Assembly: GCA_017577405.1 (NCBI GenBank)
Contig: PIUA01000023.1
Span: 62,001-126,000, forward strand
DNA from: Bacillota bacterium
Lineage (GTDB): Bacteria; Bacillota; Limnochordia; Limnochordales; Limnochordaceae
Reading direction: 5' to 3'
DNA length: 64,000 nucleotides
Positions within the stretch are counted from its first letter, which is position 1. The number at the start of each line of letters is the position of its first letter. A model generated the notes under the pieces. It had not been told where the DNA came from. It saw nothing but the letters and a program-made list of their open reading frames with translations, and ran no database searches. The position numbers and the translations under genes are program-made. Of the stretch, positions 43,308-52,513 are shown piece after piece.

Positions 43308-43426
43308 ACTCTGCCCCACAGCCAAAAGGGGTGACTTTTCGGCACGATCCGGCATAAGGGAAGGATTTACCAGGCCCAGGCTCGAAACTGTGGCCAGCCC
43401 AAGGGGGATTGGGAGGACGATCCAGG

Positions 43427-44467
43427 GTGGCACTCTTCAGCCGGGGCATCGGGATTGATCTGGGCACAGCCAATCTTGTGGTCTATGTGGAAGGGAAAGG
43501 CATTCTCCTGCAGGAGCCGTCGGTGGTGGCCGTCCGGGTCGAGGATGGCGAGTTGGTCGCCGTCGGCGAGGAAGCCTACCAGATGATGGGGCGGACCCCG
43601 GGGGTCTACGAGACGGTCCACCCCCTGCAAGACGGGGTGATCGCCCACTTCGACCTCACCCAGAAACTCCTGGTCCACGCCATGCAGCGGGCCCTGGGGC
43701 GGATCCCCCTGGTCCGCCCTGACGTGGTCGTCTGCATTCCCGCAGGGATCACCAGTGTGGAACGGCGGGCGGTGGTGGACGCGGTCCTTGCTGCGGGGGC
43801 CCGCCACTGCGAGCTGATCAGCGAGCCCATGGCCGCCGCCTTGGGCGCCGGCTTGGAGGTGACCCACCCCCGGGGCCGGATGGTGATCGACGCCGGCGGC
43901 GGCACCACCGACATCGCCGTCCTCTCCATGGGCCAGGAGGTGGTGGCCACCTCCATCCGGGTGGGGAGCACCGACTTTGACTCGGCCATCGCCCGCCACT
44001 TGGAGCGGACCCACCAGCTGGTGGTCGGCCCCCGCACGGCCGAGCAGCTGAAGATCCAGGTGGGGGCGGCCCGGCCCACCTCTGAGGTCCGGGCTCTGGA
44101 GGTGAGCGGCTTCCACCGGCCCTCGGGCCTGCCCAAGCGCCTCCAGGTGACCAGCGATGAGCTCTTCCCCGCGTTGGACGAGCCCATCCAGGCCATCCTC
44201 GACGGGATCCGCTGGGTGCTGGAGCGGACGCCGCCGGAGATGGCGGCGGACATCTACGAGGATGGGATCCTCCTGACGGGCGGCGGGGCCCTCCTGCGCG
44301 ACTTCCCCGAACGGGTGGCCGACGAGCTGGGCGTACCCACCCGGCTGGCCGAGGATCCCTTGACGTGCGTCGCCCGGGGGACGTGGGCGGCCCTGGAGAT
44401 GGTCCGCCGCCGGGGCAAGGAGCTCCCCTCCCTCTTTGTGGGCGAGGCGGCCACGACCCGGGAGTGA
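43427..44467 (+). CDS. mbl: Rod-shape-determining MreB-family protein (Mbl)
   Basis: Bacterial actin that guides lateral wall synthesis. Nucleotide-binding motifs: GIDLGTANLVVY (phosphate 1), VIDAGGGTTDIAVLSMG (phosphate 2) and ILLTGGGALLRDFPE (adenosine). The Mbl assignment rests on gene order after spoIIID; sequence alone shows only an MreB/Mbl/MreBH homologue. GTG 43427 (VALFSRGIGIDLG) lies about 10 nt after GGGAGGA and gives 346 aa; the tracked TTG 43409 is inside that site. Confidence 0.93.
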   Translation: MALFSRGIGIDLGTANLVVYVEGKGILLQEPSVVAVRVEDGELVAVGEEAYQMMGRTPGVYETVHPLQDGVIAHFDLTQKLLVHAMQRALGRIPLVRPDVVVCIPAGITSVERRAVVDAVLAAGARHCELISEPMAAALGAGLEVTHPRGRMVIDAGGGTTDIAVLSMGQEVVATSIRVGSTDFDSAIARHLERTHQLVVGPRTAEQLKIQVGAARPTSEVRALEVSGFHRPSGLPKRLQVTSDELFPALDEPIQAILDGIRWVLERTPPEMAADIYEDGILLTGGGALLRDFPERVADELGVPTRLAEDPLTCVARGTWAALEMVRRRGKELPSLFVGEAATTRE

Positions 44468-44501
44468 GGCCAGCCCGCCTCCTTCTGGCTTGACAGCGCG
44501 C

Positions 44502-44528
44502 TCAAGGATCGCTCCCGCTTGCCGATGA
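44502..44528 (+). promoter_or_regulatory. Sigma-D (flagellar sigma-28) type promoter
   Basis: TCAA (44502-44505), 15-bp spacer, GCCGATGA (44521-44528), against the consensus TAAA-N15-GCCGATAT. It sits about 80 bp before flgF. B. subtilis flhO-flhP also have a sigma-D promoter. Confidence 0.58.
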
Positions 44529-44606
44529 TGGAACCAGACACTCCCTCGGGACCTTTGGCTTGATCGGCAGGTTCGGTGCGGGCCTGGAAGGAAGGAGGGC
44601 GTCCGC

Positions 44607-45437
44607 TTGCTGCGCGGCTTGTACACCGCCGCCTCAGGGATGCTGGCCCAAGCGGTCCGCTTGGAGCTGGAGACCAACAACCTGGCCAACGTCTCCACCA
44701 CGGGGTACAAGGCGGATCAGGCTGAGCTGGTCAGCTTCCCCACCCTCTTGCTCCGCCGGGTGGGGGGCGAAGGAGGGGATCCTGAGCCGCTCCATCCCCT
44801 GGGAGTGGAGGTGCGCACCCGGCCTGAGGGCCTGGACCGGCTCCCCTTCCGGGAGGCGCCGGTGGTGGGCCCCCTGGGCACCGGTGTGTATGTGGAGGGG
44901 GTCTACACCTCCTTCCAGCAAGGCCCCTTGCGGGAGACGGGCAACCCCCTGGACCTGGCCTTGGAGGGTCCGGGGTTCTTCGCGCTGGAGACGCCGGCGG
45001 GCGTCCGCTACACCCGGGCGGGCAGCTTCGTCCTGGACAGCGAGGGCTACCTGGCTGACCTTCGGGGGAACCGGGTCTTGGGGGTGGACGGGCCCATCCA
45101 GGTCGGCTTGGAAGGGGCGGTCGCCGTCGGCCAGGATGGCACGGTCTTTGTGGACGGGGCCCTGGTGGGCCAGCTGTTGATTGTGGATTTCGCCGACCCC
45201 AACGGGGAGCTGCGGAAGGAGGGGGCGACCCTCTTGGCCCCTCTGGAGGGCGCGGAACCTCTGGCGGCCGACGGGACCCGGGTGGCCCAGGGGATGCTCG
45301 AGGGTTCGACGGTTCAGGTGGTGGAGAGCCTGGTCCGCCTCATTGAGCTGCAGCGGGCCTACGAGTCGAGCCAGCGGGTGGTCCGCTCCTACGACGAGAC
45401 CTTGGATCAGACGGTGAATGAGCTGGGACGGATCTAA
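44607..45437 (+). CDS. flgF: Flagellar basal-body rod protein FlgF/FlhO
   Basis: Proximal rod protein of the flg axial family. N-terminal LRGLYTAASGMLAQ and LETNNLANVSTTGYKAD, the middle NPLDLALEGPGFFAL, and the C-terminal VVESLVRLIELQRAYES polymerisation motif. It is 276 aa. TTG start after GGAAGGAGGG. Pairs with flgG as FlhO/FlhP in B. subtilis. Confidence 0.92.
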   Translation: MLRGLYTAASGMLAQAVRLELETNNLANVSTTGYKADQAELVSFPTLLLRRVGGEGGDPEPLHPLGVEVRTRPEGLDRLPFREAPVVGPLGTGVYVEGVYTSFQQGPLRETGNPLDLALEGPGFFALETPAGVRYTRAGSFVLDSEGYLADLRGNRVLGVDGPIQVGLEGAVAVGQDGTVFVDGALVGQLLIVDFADPNGELRKEGATLLAPLEGAEPLAADGTRVAQGMLEGSTVQVVESLVRLIELQRAYESSQRVVRSYDETLDQTVNELGRI

Positions 45438-45567
45438 CGGGCAGGCAGGCACGTGGCTTGGGGGAGAGGGCTGAGGCTGGACCGCGTGGCGGAGGTCTCT
45501 CGCCACTGACCGATCGAGGTGGCGACCTTTCCCCTTGACCTGCCTCCCGAGCACGGGAGGGAGACCG

Positions 45568-46356
45568 ATGCTTCGCTCGCTTTGGACGGCTGCCTCAGGG
45601 ATGGCGGGGCAGCAGTTCAACATCGACACCATCTCCAACAACCTGGCCAACGTCAACACCACCGGGTACAAGAAGAACCGGGTGGATTTCGAAGACCTCC
45701 TCTACCAGACGGTCCGCTTCGCCGGCACCCCCGTCACCGCCGGCGCCCAGATCCCCGTGGGGCTCCAGGTGGGCCACGGGGTGCGGCCCATCGCCACCCA
45801 GAAAATCTTCACGCCCGGGTCCTTCAAGCAGACGGAGAACCCCCTGGATCTGGCCATCGAGGGGGACGGCTTCTTCCAGGTGCTCCTGCCGGACGGCACC
45901 ATCGCCTACACCCGGGACGGCTCCTTCAAGCGGGACGGCCTGGGCCGGATCGTCACCTCCGACGGCTTCGCCCTCGAGCCGGAGATCATCATCCCGGAAG
46001 ACGCCGTCGATGTGACCATCGGTTCCGACGGGACCGTCTCCGTCCTCTTGCCCGGTGACAGTGAACCCCAGATGGTGGGCCAGATCGAGCTGGTCCGGTT
46101 CGTCAACCCCGCGGGCTTGAGCAGCCTGGGCCGGAACCTCTACGTGGAGACGGCCGCTTCGGGCCCGCCCATGGTGAGCACACCGGGCTTGGACGGTTTC
46201 GGCACCTTGGCCCAGGGCTGGCTGGAGATGTCCAACGTCCAGGTGGTGGAGGAGATGGTCAACCTGATCATCGCCCAGCGGGCGTACGAGACCAACTCCC
46301 GGGCCATCCAAGCTTCCGATGAGATGCTGCAGACGGCCAACAGCTTGAGGCGGTAG
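45568..46356 (+). CDS. flgG: Flagellar distal-rod protein FlgG (FlhP)
   Basis: Distal rod subunit. [55 protein letters not shown], and C-terminal [20 protein letters not shown] are textbook FlgG features. ATG 45568 follows GGGAGGGAG by 6 nt (262 aa); the tracked ORF begins 11 codons earlier. Confidence 0.95.
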   Translation: MLRSLWTAASGMAGQQFNIDTISNNLANVNTTGYKKNRVDFEDLLYQTVRFAGTPVTAGAQIPVGLQVGHGVRPIATQKIFTPGSFKQTENPLDLAIEGDGFFQVLLPDGTIAYTRDGSFKRDGLGRIVTSDGFALEPEIIIPEDAVDVTIGSDGTVSVLLPGDSEPQMVGQIELVRFVNPAGLSSLGRNLYVETAASGPPMVSTPGLDGFGTLAQGWLEMSNVQVVEEMVNLIIAQRAYETNSRAIQASDEMLQTANSLRR

Positions 46357-46382
46357 CCCTTGAGGGGGTAGGAGGGAAGACC

Positions 46383-47066
46383 ATGACCCGTCGCGGTGAG
46401 CAAGGGTGGCGTTCGGTTTTGGGCGCGCTCTTGCTGCTCGTGGTGCTGGCGGCACCCGGTGAACCGGCGGCGGGCGCGTCTTCGGAGGAGCCGGCCATCC
46501 CTGAGGGCCCGGCCCGGGTGATCCTGCCCGAGGTGGTGGAGGTGCCGGGCGGGACCGTCACCCTGGGCGATGTGGCCCAGATCGAAGGGCCGCCCGAGCT
46601 CGTCGACCGGTTGGCTCAGGTGCCGGTGGGGGCGGCGCCCCTGCCGGGCCGGAGCCGTTGGCTGGCCACGGGCTACCTGGCCGTCCGTTTCCGGCAGGCG
46701 GGGATCGACCCCGACCAGGTGGTGGTGGACGGGCCTGAGCGGGTGCAGCTGGTCACGCCGGCCGCCCCCGCCAGCACCGCCCCCACCAGCCCAGCCCCCC
46801 GCGGGCTGGAGCCGGGGGTGAGCCCGGCGGTGGGGGCGGGCCCGCCCCTGGTGGCCCGGGACGAGCAGGTCACCCTGGAGGCGGTGGCCGGCAGCGTGGT
46901 GGTCCAGGTGCCCGCCCGGGCCCTGGCTCCCGGCCGTCTGGGCGAGCGGATCCGGGTGCGCAACCTGACCAGCGGCCTGGACGTGGAGGCGGTGGTGGTC
47001 GGCCCGGGCTGGGTCCGGGTCGAGGCAGGCAGCGAGACCGGGTGGGGTGAGGAGGTGCCGCAGTGA
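46383..47066 (+). CDS. flgA: Flagellar P-ring assembly chaperone FlgA
   Basis: Periplasmic chaperone for FlgI, needed only in flagella that cross a second membrane. It has a signal peptide (SVLGALLLLVVLAAPGEPAAG), an N-terminal domain with VTLGDVAQIEG, a Pro/Ala linker, and the SAF domain ending RVRNLTSGLDVEAVVVGPG. It is 227 aa. Overlaps flgH by 4 nt. Confidence 0.88.
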   Translation: MTRRGEQGWRSVLGALLLLVVLAAPGEPAAGASSEEPAIPEGPARVILPEVVEVPGGTVTLGDVAQIEGPPELVDRLAQVPVGAAPLPGRSRWLATGYLAVRFRQAGIDPDQVVVDGPERVQLVTPAAPASTAPTSPAPRGLEPGVSPAVGAGPPLVARDEQVTLEAVAGSVVVQVPARALAPGRLGERIRVRNLTSGLDVEAVVVGPGWVRVEAGSETGWGEEVPQ

Positions 47067-47680
47067 GAGACGGTGGGTCCCTAAAGAGGCGGCGGCGGGT
47101 CCAGGCGCTCCTGATCGCGGCCAGCGTGCTGCTCGCCGGTGTCGGGTGGGCTCCCAGAGCGGCCGCCCAATCCCTCTGGCCGGTGGAGGGGGCGCCCTCC
47201 CTCTTCGCCGACCGGAAGGCGAGCCGGACGGGGGACCTGGTCACCCTGGTCATCCAGGAGTGGACCGAGGGGCGCCAGTCGGCAGTGACGAGCACCAGCA
47301 GCGACCACCAGACGTCTCTTTCCCCGGCGAGCGTGCTCACCCAGTGGATCCCCGGGCTGAGCCTGTCGGCCAGCCAGAGTGGCGAGGGCAACGGGAGCAC
47401 CCGGCGGGGCAGCTCCCTGGAAGCCCGGCTGACGGCCCGGGTGGTGGAGGTGACCCCTGAAGGGAACCTCCGCATCGAGGGGAGCCGGGAGATCGTCATC
47501 AACGGGGACAAGCAGCGCCTGACCATCACGGGCCTGGTCCGGCCTGAGGACATCAGCGCCAACAACACCGTCCTCTCCTCGTACTTGGCCGATGCCAGGA
47601 TCGAGCTGGACGGCGAGGGGCCCGTGGGCGACCTGCAGGATCCGGGCCTCTTGACCCGGCTCTTCAACTGGCTCTTTTAG
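47063..47680 (+). CDS. flgH: Flagellar L-ring protein FlgH, without lipobox
   Basis: Outer-membrane ring protein of diderm flagella, 205 aa. SLFADRKASRTGDLVTLVIQ and the later SREIVINGDKQRLTITGLVRP with ISANNTVLSSYLADARIEL are FlgH motifs. The signal peptide ends ...GWAPRAAAQSLW with no cysteine, so unlike most FlgH proteins it should not be lipidated and is probably cut by signal peptidase I. GTG start. Confidence 0.92.
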   Translation: MRDGGSLKRRRRVQALLIAASVLLAGVGWAPRAAAQSLWPVEGAPSLFADRKASRTGDLVTLVIQEWTEGRQSAVTSTSSDHQTSLSPASVLTQWIPGLSLSASQSGEGNGSTRRGSSLEARLTARVVEVTPEGNLRIEGSREIVINGDKQRLTITGLVRPEDISANNTVLSSYLADARIELDGEGPVGDLQDPGLLTRLFNWLF

Positions 47681-47718
47681 CGCTGGTGGAGGGGCGGGCT
47701 CCGGGAGGGGTGAGACCA

Positions 47719-48822
47719 GTGATCACGGTGGGACGTGCAAACGAGCAGGCCTGGCTTGGGGCGGCGCTGGTGACGCTCCTGGGCCTCCTCCTGGCGGCGG
47801 CCTTCCTTCCGGGCCCGGTTGGCGCCCAGGCCGAGGCCGCCTTCGCCCTGGGCGATCCGGTGGTCCGGATCAAAGAATTGGTGGAAGTGGAGGGCGTCCG
47901 GCCCAACCAGCTGGTGGGCTTGGGCCTGGTGGTGGGCCTGAACGGCACGGGCGATTCCCAGCGGAATGAGGCCAACGTCCGCATGGTGGCCAACATGTTG
48001 GAGCGGTTCGGGCTCCGGGTGGAGCCCCGGGACCTCATCCTCCGGAACGTGGCGGCCGTCACCGTCACCGCGGAGCTGCCTCCCTTCGCCCGTCCGGGGA
48101 GCACCATCGATGTGACCGTCGCCTCCTTCGGCGACGCCCGGAGCCTGGCGGGAGGGCTCCTCCTGCAGACACCCCTCCTGGGCGCCGATGGCCAGGTCTA
48201 CGCGGTGGCCCAAGGTTCCCTCACCCTGGGCGGCGGCACCTCCAGCCGCTACGCCCGCACCAGCTCCGTCCACCCCCTGGTGGCCGTCCTTCCCGGCGGG
48301 GCCTACGTGGAGCGGGCGGTACCGGGAGCCGTCTTGCCCTCGGAGCTCCGCCTCCTCCTCCGGCGGCCCGACTTCATCACCGCCAGTCGGATCGTGGCCG
48401 CCATCGAGGAGGCGTACGGCCCAGGGACGGCGGTGGCCGAGGACAGCGGGAGCATCCGGCTCATCCCGCCTGACGCGCTGGCCCAGCGGGCCGTCGACTT
48501 CCTGGCCGACGTGTTGGAGCTGACGGTCGTCCCCGACAGCGGCGGCCGGGTGGTGGTCGATGAGCGGACGGGGACGGTGGTCATCGGGCACCGGGTCCGC
48601 ATTTCGCCCGTGGCCGTCGCCCACCGGGGCGTTCAGGTGGAGGTGGGCCGGTCCGCCCGCCGGGCCAATCCGGGGGAGGCGGTCCACCTCCTGGACGGCG
48701 GCACCGTGGACGAGCTGGTGGCCGCCCTCAACGCGGCCGGGGCCGGGCCCGACGACCTGGTAGCCATTCTCCGGGCCGTGGCTGAAGCGGGCGCGCTCCA
48801 CGGCCAGCTGGAGGTCCGGTGA
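47719..48822 (+). CDS. flgI: Flagellar P-ring protein FlgI
   Basis: Periplasmic ring around the rod. Signal peptide with VTLLGLLLAAAFLPGPVGAQ; then RIKELVEVEGVRPNQLVGLG, GLNGTGDSQRNEANVRMVAN, KNVAAV-like RNVAAVTVTAELPPFARPG, and PGSTIDVTVASFGDARSLAG. GTG 47719 follows GGGAGGGG by about 9 nt (367 aa); the tracked start is 47686. GTGA overlap with flgJ. Confidence 0.95.
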   Translation: MITVGRANEQAWLGAALVTLLGLLLAAAFLPGPVGAQAEAAFALGDPVVRIKELVEVEGVRPNQLVGLGLVVGLNGTGDSQRNEANVRMVANMLERFGLRVEPRDLILRNVAAVTVTAELPPFARPGSTIDVTVASFGDARSLAGGLLLQTPLLGADGQVYAVAQGSLTLGGGTSSRYARTSSVHPLVAVLPGGAYVERAVPGAVLPSELRLLLRRPDFITASRIVAAIEEAYGPGTAVAEDSGSIRLIPPDALAQRAVDFLADVLELTVVPDSGGRVVVDERTGTVVIGHRVRISPVAVAHRGVQVEVGRSARRANPGEAVHLLDGGTVDELVAALNAAGAGPDDLVAILRAVAEAGALHGQLEVR

Positions 48823-49157
48823 GCATGGATCCGCTCGGGTATCTTCCCGCCCCGCTGTCCTCCTGGCGGCCCGCCCGGCCCGATCCCCCTCGCTCCCGCC
48901 AGGAGGCGGAGACAGTCGCCCGGGAGCTGGAAGCCGTCTTCCTATCCGAACTCCTCAAGAGCCTCGAGGCCACCCTCCCCAGCGGGAGCCTTCTGGGCCC
49001 CGGGGGGTCCCCCATCCGGGCGGGACTGGTCCGGGACGAGCTGGCCCGCTTCTTGGCCCAGCAGGGCGGCATTGGCCTGGCTGACGTGATCCTGAACAGC
49101 CTGGACCTGCCCCCTGAGGGTGGGGAGGAGAGTGGCGAGCCCTCCGAGAAACTCTAA
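48819..49157 (+). CDS. flgJ: Rod-binding protein (FlgJ N-terminal domain only)
   Basis: Capping or scaffold protein for rod assembly, 112 aa, containing ARELEAVFLSELLKSLEATL and DELARFLAQQGGIGLADVIL. The muramidase domain of proteobacterial FlgJ is absent, so wall opening must be done by another enzyme. GTG overlaps the flgI stop. End of the flagellar run. Confidence 0.88.
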   Translation: MSMDPLGYLPAPLSSWRPARPDPPRSRQEAETVARELEAVFLSELLKSLEATLPSGSLLGPGGSPIRAGLVRDELARFLAQQGGIGLADVILNSLDLPPEGGEESGEPSEKL

Positions 49158-49213
49158 CCCAGCCTTTCGATGCCAGCGCGTCCCGACGCTGGGCGGGGAG
49201 TGTGGTCTGACTG

Positions 49214-50383
49214 GTGGATGGTGAGGCCCGTCGGTCGGTGAGCCAGCCAGGGCGGTGGTGGGTGGCCCCCCTGCTGATCTGGCTGGTCTTCTCGTGCTTG
49301 GGGGTCGCCCTGCCCCATCCGGCGGCCGGGGCGGGAGCCGGCGGGCAGCTCCAGATCGGAGAGCCGTGGGAGATCTGGGTGGGGTACGGGGTCCGTTTCG
49401 GGCTGCTCACCATCGAGACGCCCGCTGGGCCCGCCCGGGCCCAGTACCTCCGGGTGGATACCCGTCTGGACGGGGTCCAGGTCCGGCCCGTGCTGGCTGG
49501 GGCCACCCTGGAGGGCCGGGCCACGGTGGGTCAGATGGTCCGGGAGCACGGCGCCTTGGCCGGGGTGAATGGCACCTATTTCGCCGCCGGCCGCCCCTTG
49601 GGTCTCCTTCTCCTGGACGGCCAGATGCACAGCCAGCCCATCCTCTCCCGGACGGCCCTATTCTTTGGCCGGGGGCCCTTCGGCGAGGCCCGCTGGTGGA
49701 TCGGCCCCGCCACCTTCCAAGGGGAGGTGGCGGGCCGGGAGGGGACCCGCCCCCTGGCGGCCGTCAACCGGGCGCCGGGCATCCAGGAGCTGGCCGTTTT
49801 CACCCCCCTGGCCGGCGCGGTGGCCCGGGTGCCTGAGGGCGGGGCCGCCTGGGCAGTGGTGGACGGCCAGGTGGTGGCCACGTCCGTGGGGGAGTCCCTG
49901 CCCATTCCGCCCGACGGGTACGTCATCGTGGCCGGTGCCCAGGCCGAGGCGCCGTGGCCCGTGATGCCCGGGATCCCCTTGGAGGCCCGGTGGGGCCTGG
50001 CGGAGGCGATCCCCCTGGACCACCTGGAGTGGGCAGTGGGGGGTGGGCCCCGCTTGCTGCGGGCCGGGCGTGTGGATGTGACCGCGGAGGCCGAGCGGTT
50101 TCAGCCCGACGTGGCCCGGAGCCGGGCACCCCGGACGGCAGCCGGCGTGGACAGTCGGGGCCGGCTCATCCTGCTCACCGTCAACGGGCGTCAGGCCTCC
50201 AGCGTCGGCCTCACCCTGACCGAACTGGCCGAGGTCATGGCCTCCCTGGGCGCCCAGGACGCGCTCAACCTGGACGGCGGCGGGTCCAGCACCATGGTGC
50301 TTCGCGGCGACTTGTTCAATCTTCCGTCCGACGGGCGGGAGCGACCTGTGGCCAACGCGCTCTTGGTCTTCACCGATCGCTGA
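49214..50383 (+). CDS. Phosphodiester glycosidase-family (NAGPA/DUF2233) exported protein
   Basis: Domain family of N-acetylglucosamine-1-phosphodiester alpha-N-acetylglucosaminidase, found in envelope and exopolysaccharide settings. N-terminal export signal (WWVAPLLIWLVFSCLGVALP). Conserved sequences: GALAGVNGTYFAAGRPLGLL and the C-terminal DALNLDGGGSSTMVLRG with PVANALLVF. It is 389 aa. The substrate is unknown; nearby genes suggest a cell-envelope glycan. It precedes the S55 protein by 30 nt, so the two are likely co-transcribed. Confidence 0.85.
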   Translation: MDGEARRSVSQPGRWWVAPLLIWLVFSCLGVALPHPAAGAGAGGQLQIGEPWEIWVGYGVRFGLLTIETPAGPARAQYLRVDTRLDGVQVRPVLAGATLEGRATVGQMVREHGALAGVNGTYFAAGRPLGLLLLDGQMHSQPILSRTALFFGRGPFGEARWWIGPATFQGEVAGREGTRPLAAVNRAPGIQELAVFTPLAGAVARVPEGGAAWAVVDGQVVATSVGESLPIPPDGYVIVAGAQAEAPWPVMPGIPLEARWGLAEAIPLDHLEWAVGGGPRLLRAGRVDVTAEAERFQPDVARSRAPRTAAGVDSRGRLILLTVNGRQASSVGLTLTELAEVMASLGAQDALNLDGGGSSTMVLRGDLFNLPSDGRERPVANALLVFTDR

Positions 50384-50413
50384 TTCCCGCCTCCCGGAGA
50401 GAGGGAGAGATCC

Positions 50414-52369
50414 ATGCCCTTCACAAGGCTGAAGGCGCACGCGCTTTGGCTCCTGGTAGCGGCCCTCCTGGGCCTGACAGCGCCGGCAGGGGCCGCCCCC
50501 ATCTGGAACGGCCAGCTCTTCCCCGTGGAAGAGGTGGTGCCCGGTCTCCGGGGGACGGGGTACACCGTCATCGGGGGAACGGATATCGAAGCCTTTGACG
50601 TTCTCTTCCTCGGGGTCCTCCCCGGGGCGGGGCCGGCGGGTGACCTCCTCCTGGTGGAGACGTCCGGCCCCCTCATCGAGCAGACAGGCGGCATCGCCTC
50701 CGGCATGAGCGGCAGCCCTGTCTTCGTGGACGGCCGCTTGGTGGGCGCCATCGCCTACGGCTTTGGCTACGCCGATCACCGGATCGGCCTGGTGACGCCC
50801 ATCGGCGACATGCTCCGGGTTCTGGAGCGGATGGGGGCTGAGGACGCGGCGGCCCAGGCGCCCTCGCCCGCGGGACCCCGCCAGGTAGCCTTCGCTCCCG
50901 ATGAGGCCACGGCCGCCCAGCTTCTCGCCCAACTGCCGCCAGGCACCGAGGTGCTGGTCCCCCTGGCCACGCCGCTGATGGCGGGCGGGTTCGGGCCCCG
51001 GGCCCTCCACCTGGTGGAGGGGTGGGCGAAGCGGCTCCTTGGGGGTCCCTTCCTCACCGTGCCCACAGGGACGGCCCCCGCCTCGGTCCAGCCGGGGACG
51101 GTCTCTTTCCAGCCGGGGAGCGCCTTTGGCGTCCAGCTCCTGGGCGGTGATGTGAGCCTCTCGGCCCTGGGTACCGTCACCTGGACCGATGGGGACCGGT
51201 TCCTGGGGCTGGGCCATCCCTTCCTCAACGGGGGCGCCGTCCATTGGGTGACCAGCGGCGCCGCCATCCTCCGGACCGTCTCCAGTGCCCAGATGCCCTT
51301 CAAGGTGGGCGTGGTGACCGACCCGGCGGGCACCCTGACCCAGGACCGGGCGGCCGGGGTGGCCGGGCGCTTGGGCCCCCTCCCCGAGCGGGTCCAGGTG
51401 GCGGTCCGGGTCACTGACCTGGACCATCCCCAGGGGGAGACCCCCCAACGGTTCAGCTTCTGGGCCGTGGACGACCCCTGGCTCCTGCCCGATCTGGTCA
51501 CCGTCGGGGTCCTCCAGGCCCTGGACCAGGGGATCGACCGCATCGGCCCCGGTACCGCCCGGGTCCTCTTCCGCCTGGAGGCGGAGAGCCTCCCCCAAAC
51601 CCTGGTCCGGGACAACATGGTCTACTCCGAATCGGACGTCTCCGCCCTGGCCGTGGGCGAGCTCCTGGAAGGGGTGGAGCTGCTGGCGGCCAATCCCTTC
51701 CGGGAAGTGCCCCTCCGCCGGGTGGAGGTGGAAGCCCGCATCACCCGCCAGCCCCAAGTGGCCCAGATCGTGGAGGTTCGCCCCGCGGCCACCCGGGTGG
51801 CCGCCGGCGACTCGGTCCTCATCGAGGTGGAGCTCCAGACCTACCGGGGCCCCCGGGAGACGCGGGCGATCCGCCTCACCATCCCGCCGGGCACCCCCGC
51901 CGGCCGGGTGGCGGTGACGGTCCGGGGTGGGTATAGCACCAGCCCTTCGGCCGTGGTCCATGCTGAGCTCTTTGCCGAGGAGAAAACGGGCGAGCCGGTG
52001 GAGGAAGGTCTCCCCCTGCCCGAGGGCGGCTCCCTGGAGGAGCAGCTGGAGACCTTCCGGACCCGGGAGCGGAACTACGAGCTGGTGGCCGAGTTCTACC
52101 CGCCCTTCGGCCCGCTGCCGCCGGCGGAGTCCCAGGCCGGCGCGGAGAACCCGGCCCGGACCGAAGGGGAGGGGGCGCCGATGGCGGAGGAGGATCGGGA
52201 CCAGCCCCGCAGCCATCAGCCCAGCCTGCCCGGCAACGGGAAGCCTGTCCAGGCCCGCCTGGCCACCGACTGGGTCATCCGGGGATCGGACCAGTTCGAG
52301 CTGGAGATCGTCGAGCCAGTCCAGGAAGAGGAACCCGCGGCAGAGGCTCCCGGTTCCACCCCCTTCTGA
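50414..52369 (+). CDS. SpoIVB peptidase S55-domain exported protein
   Basis: Signal peptide (LWLLVAALLGLTAPAGAA) and then an S55-like domain: EEVVPGLRGTGYTVIGG, then GIASGMSGSPVFVDGRLVGA with the probable catalytic Ser (about residue 98), and later RFLGLGHPFLNGG with a candidate His (about residue 263). In sporulation SpoIVB I recall the His preceding the Ser, so the order looks permuted. No PDZ domain is visible. A 250-residue beta-rich C-terminal extension and an acidic tail complete 651 aa. A role in sporulation cannot be concluded; related proteins occur in non-sporulating outer-membrane bacteria. Confidence 0.8.
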   Translation: MPFTRLKAHALWLLVAALLGLTAPAGAAPIWNGQLFPVEEVVPGLRGTGYTVIGGTDIEAFDVLFLGVLPGAGPAGDLLLVETSGPLIEQTGGIASGMSGSPVFVDGRLVGAIAYGFGYADHRIGLVTPIGDMLRVLERMGAEDAAAQAPSPAGPRQVAFAPDEATAAQLLAQLPPGTEVLVPLATPLMAGGFGPRALHLVEGWAKRLLGGPFLTVPTGTAPASVQPGTVSFQPGSAFGVQLLGGDVSLSALGTVTWTDGDRFLGLGHPFLNGGAVHWVTSGAAILRTVSSAQMPFKVGVVTDPAGTLTQDRAAGVAGRLGPLPERVQVAVRVTDLDHPQGETPQRFSFWAVDDPWLLPDLVTVGVLQALDQGIDRIGPGTARVLFRLEAESLPQTLVRDNMVYSESDVSALAVGELLEGVELLAANPFREVPLRRVEVEARITRQPQVAQIVEVRPAATRVAAGDSVLIEVELQTYRGPRETRAIRLTIPPGTPAGRVAVTVRGGYSTSPSAVVHAELFAEEKTGEPVEEGLPLPEGGSLEEQLETFRTRERNYELVAEFYPPFGPLPPAESQAGAENPARTEGEGAPMAEEDRDQPRSHQPSLPGNGKPVQARLATDWVIRGSDQFELEIVEPVQEEEPAAEAPGSTPF

Positions 52370-52405
52370 CTCCCGGAACAGGAATTACAGGCCCTTTTCC
52401 GGGAG
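52370..52405 (+). terminator. Inverted repeat just after the S55 gene
   Basis: CTCCCGGAA and TTCCGGGAG, a 9-bp perfect stem with an 18-nt loop, starting right after the stop codon. No T-run follows. A possible factor-dependent terminator or 3' stabiliser ahead of the bamA cluster. Confidence 0.35.
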
Positions 52406-52513
52406 GATGGGTCTGGGCCGCCACGAACCTATGGCTTGGCGCCGGCTCGAGCCGGGCCGGGGACCTTCACCCTGGAGCTGCCAACGACGAGTGGGGGCGT
52501 TCACGTGCGACCA

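Noticed and set aside
44490-44518. TTGACA as a sigma-A promoter before flgF
   Set aside because: No -10 lies 16-18 bp downstream (TCCCGC at that place). The overlapping sigma-D-type element is the better explanation.
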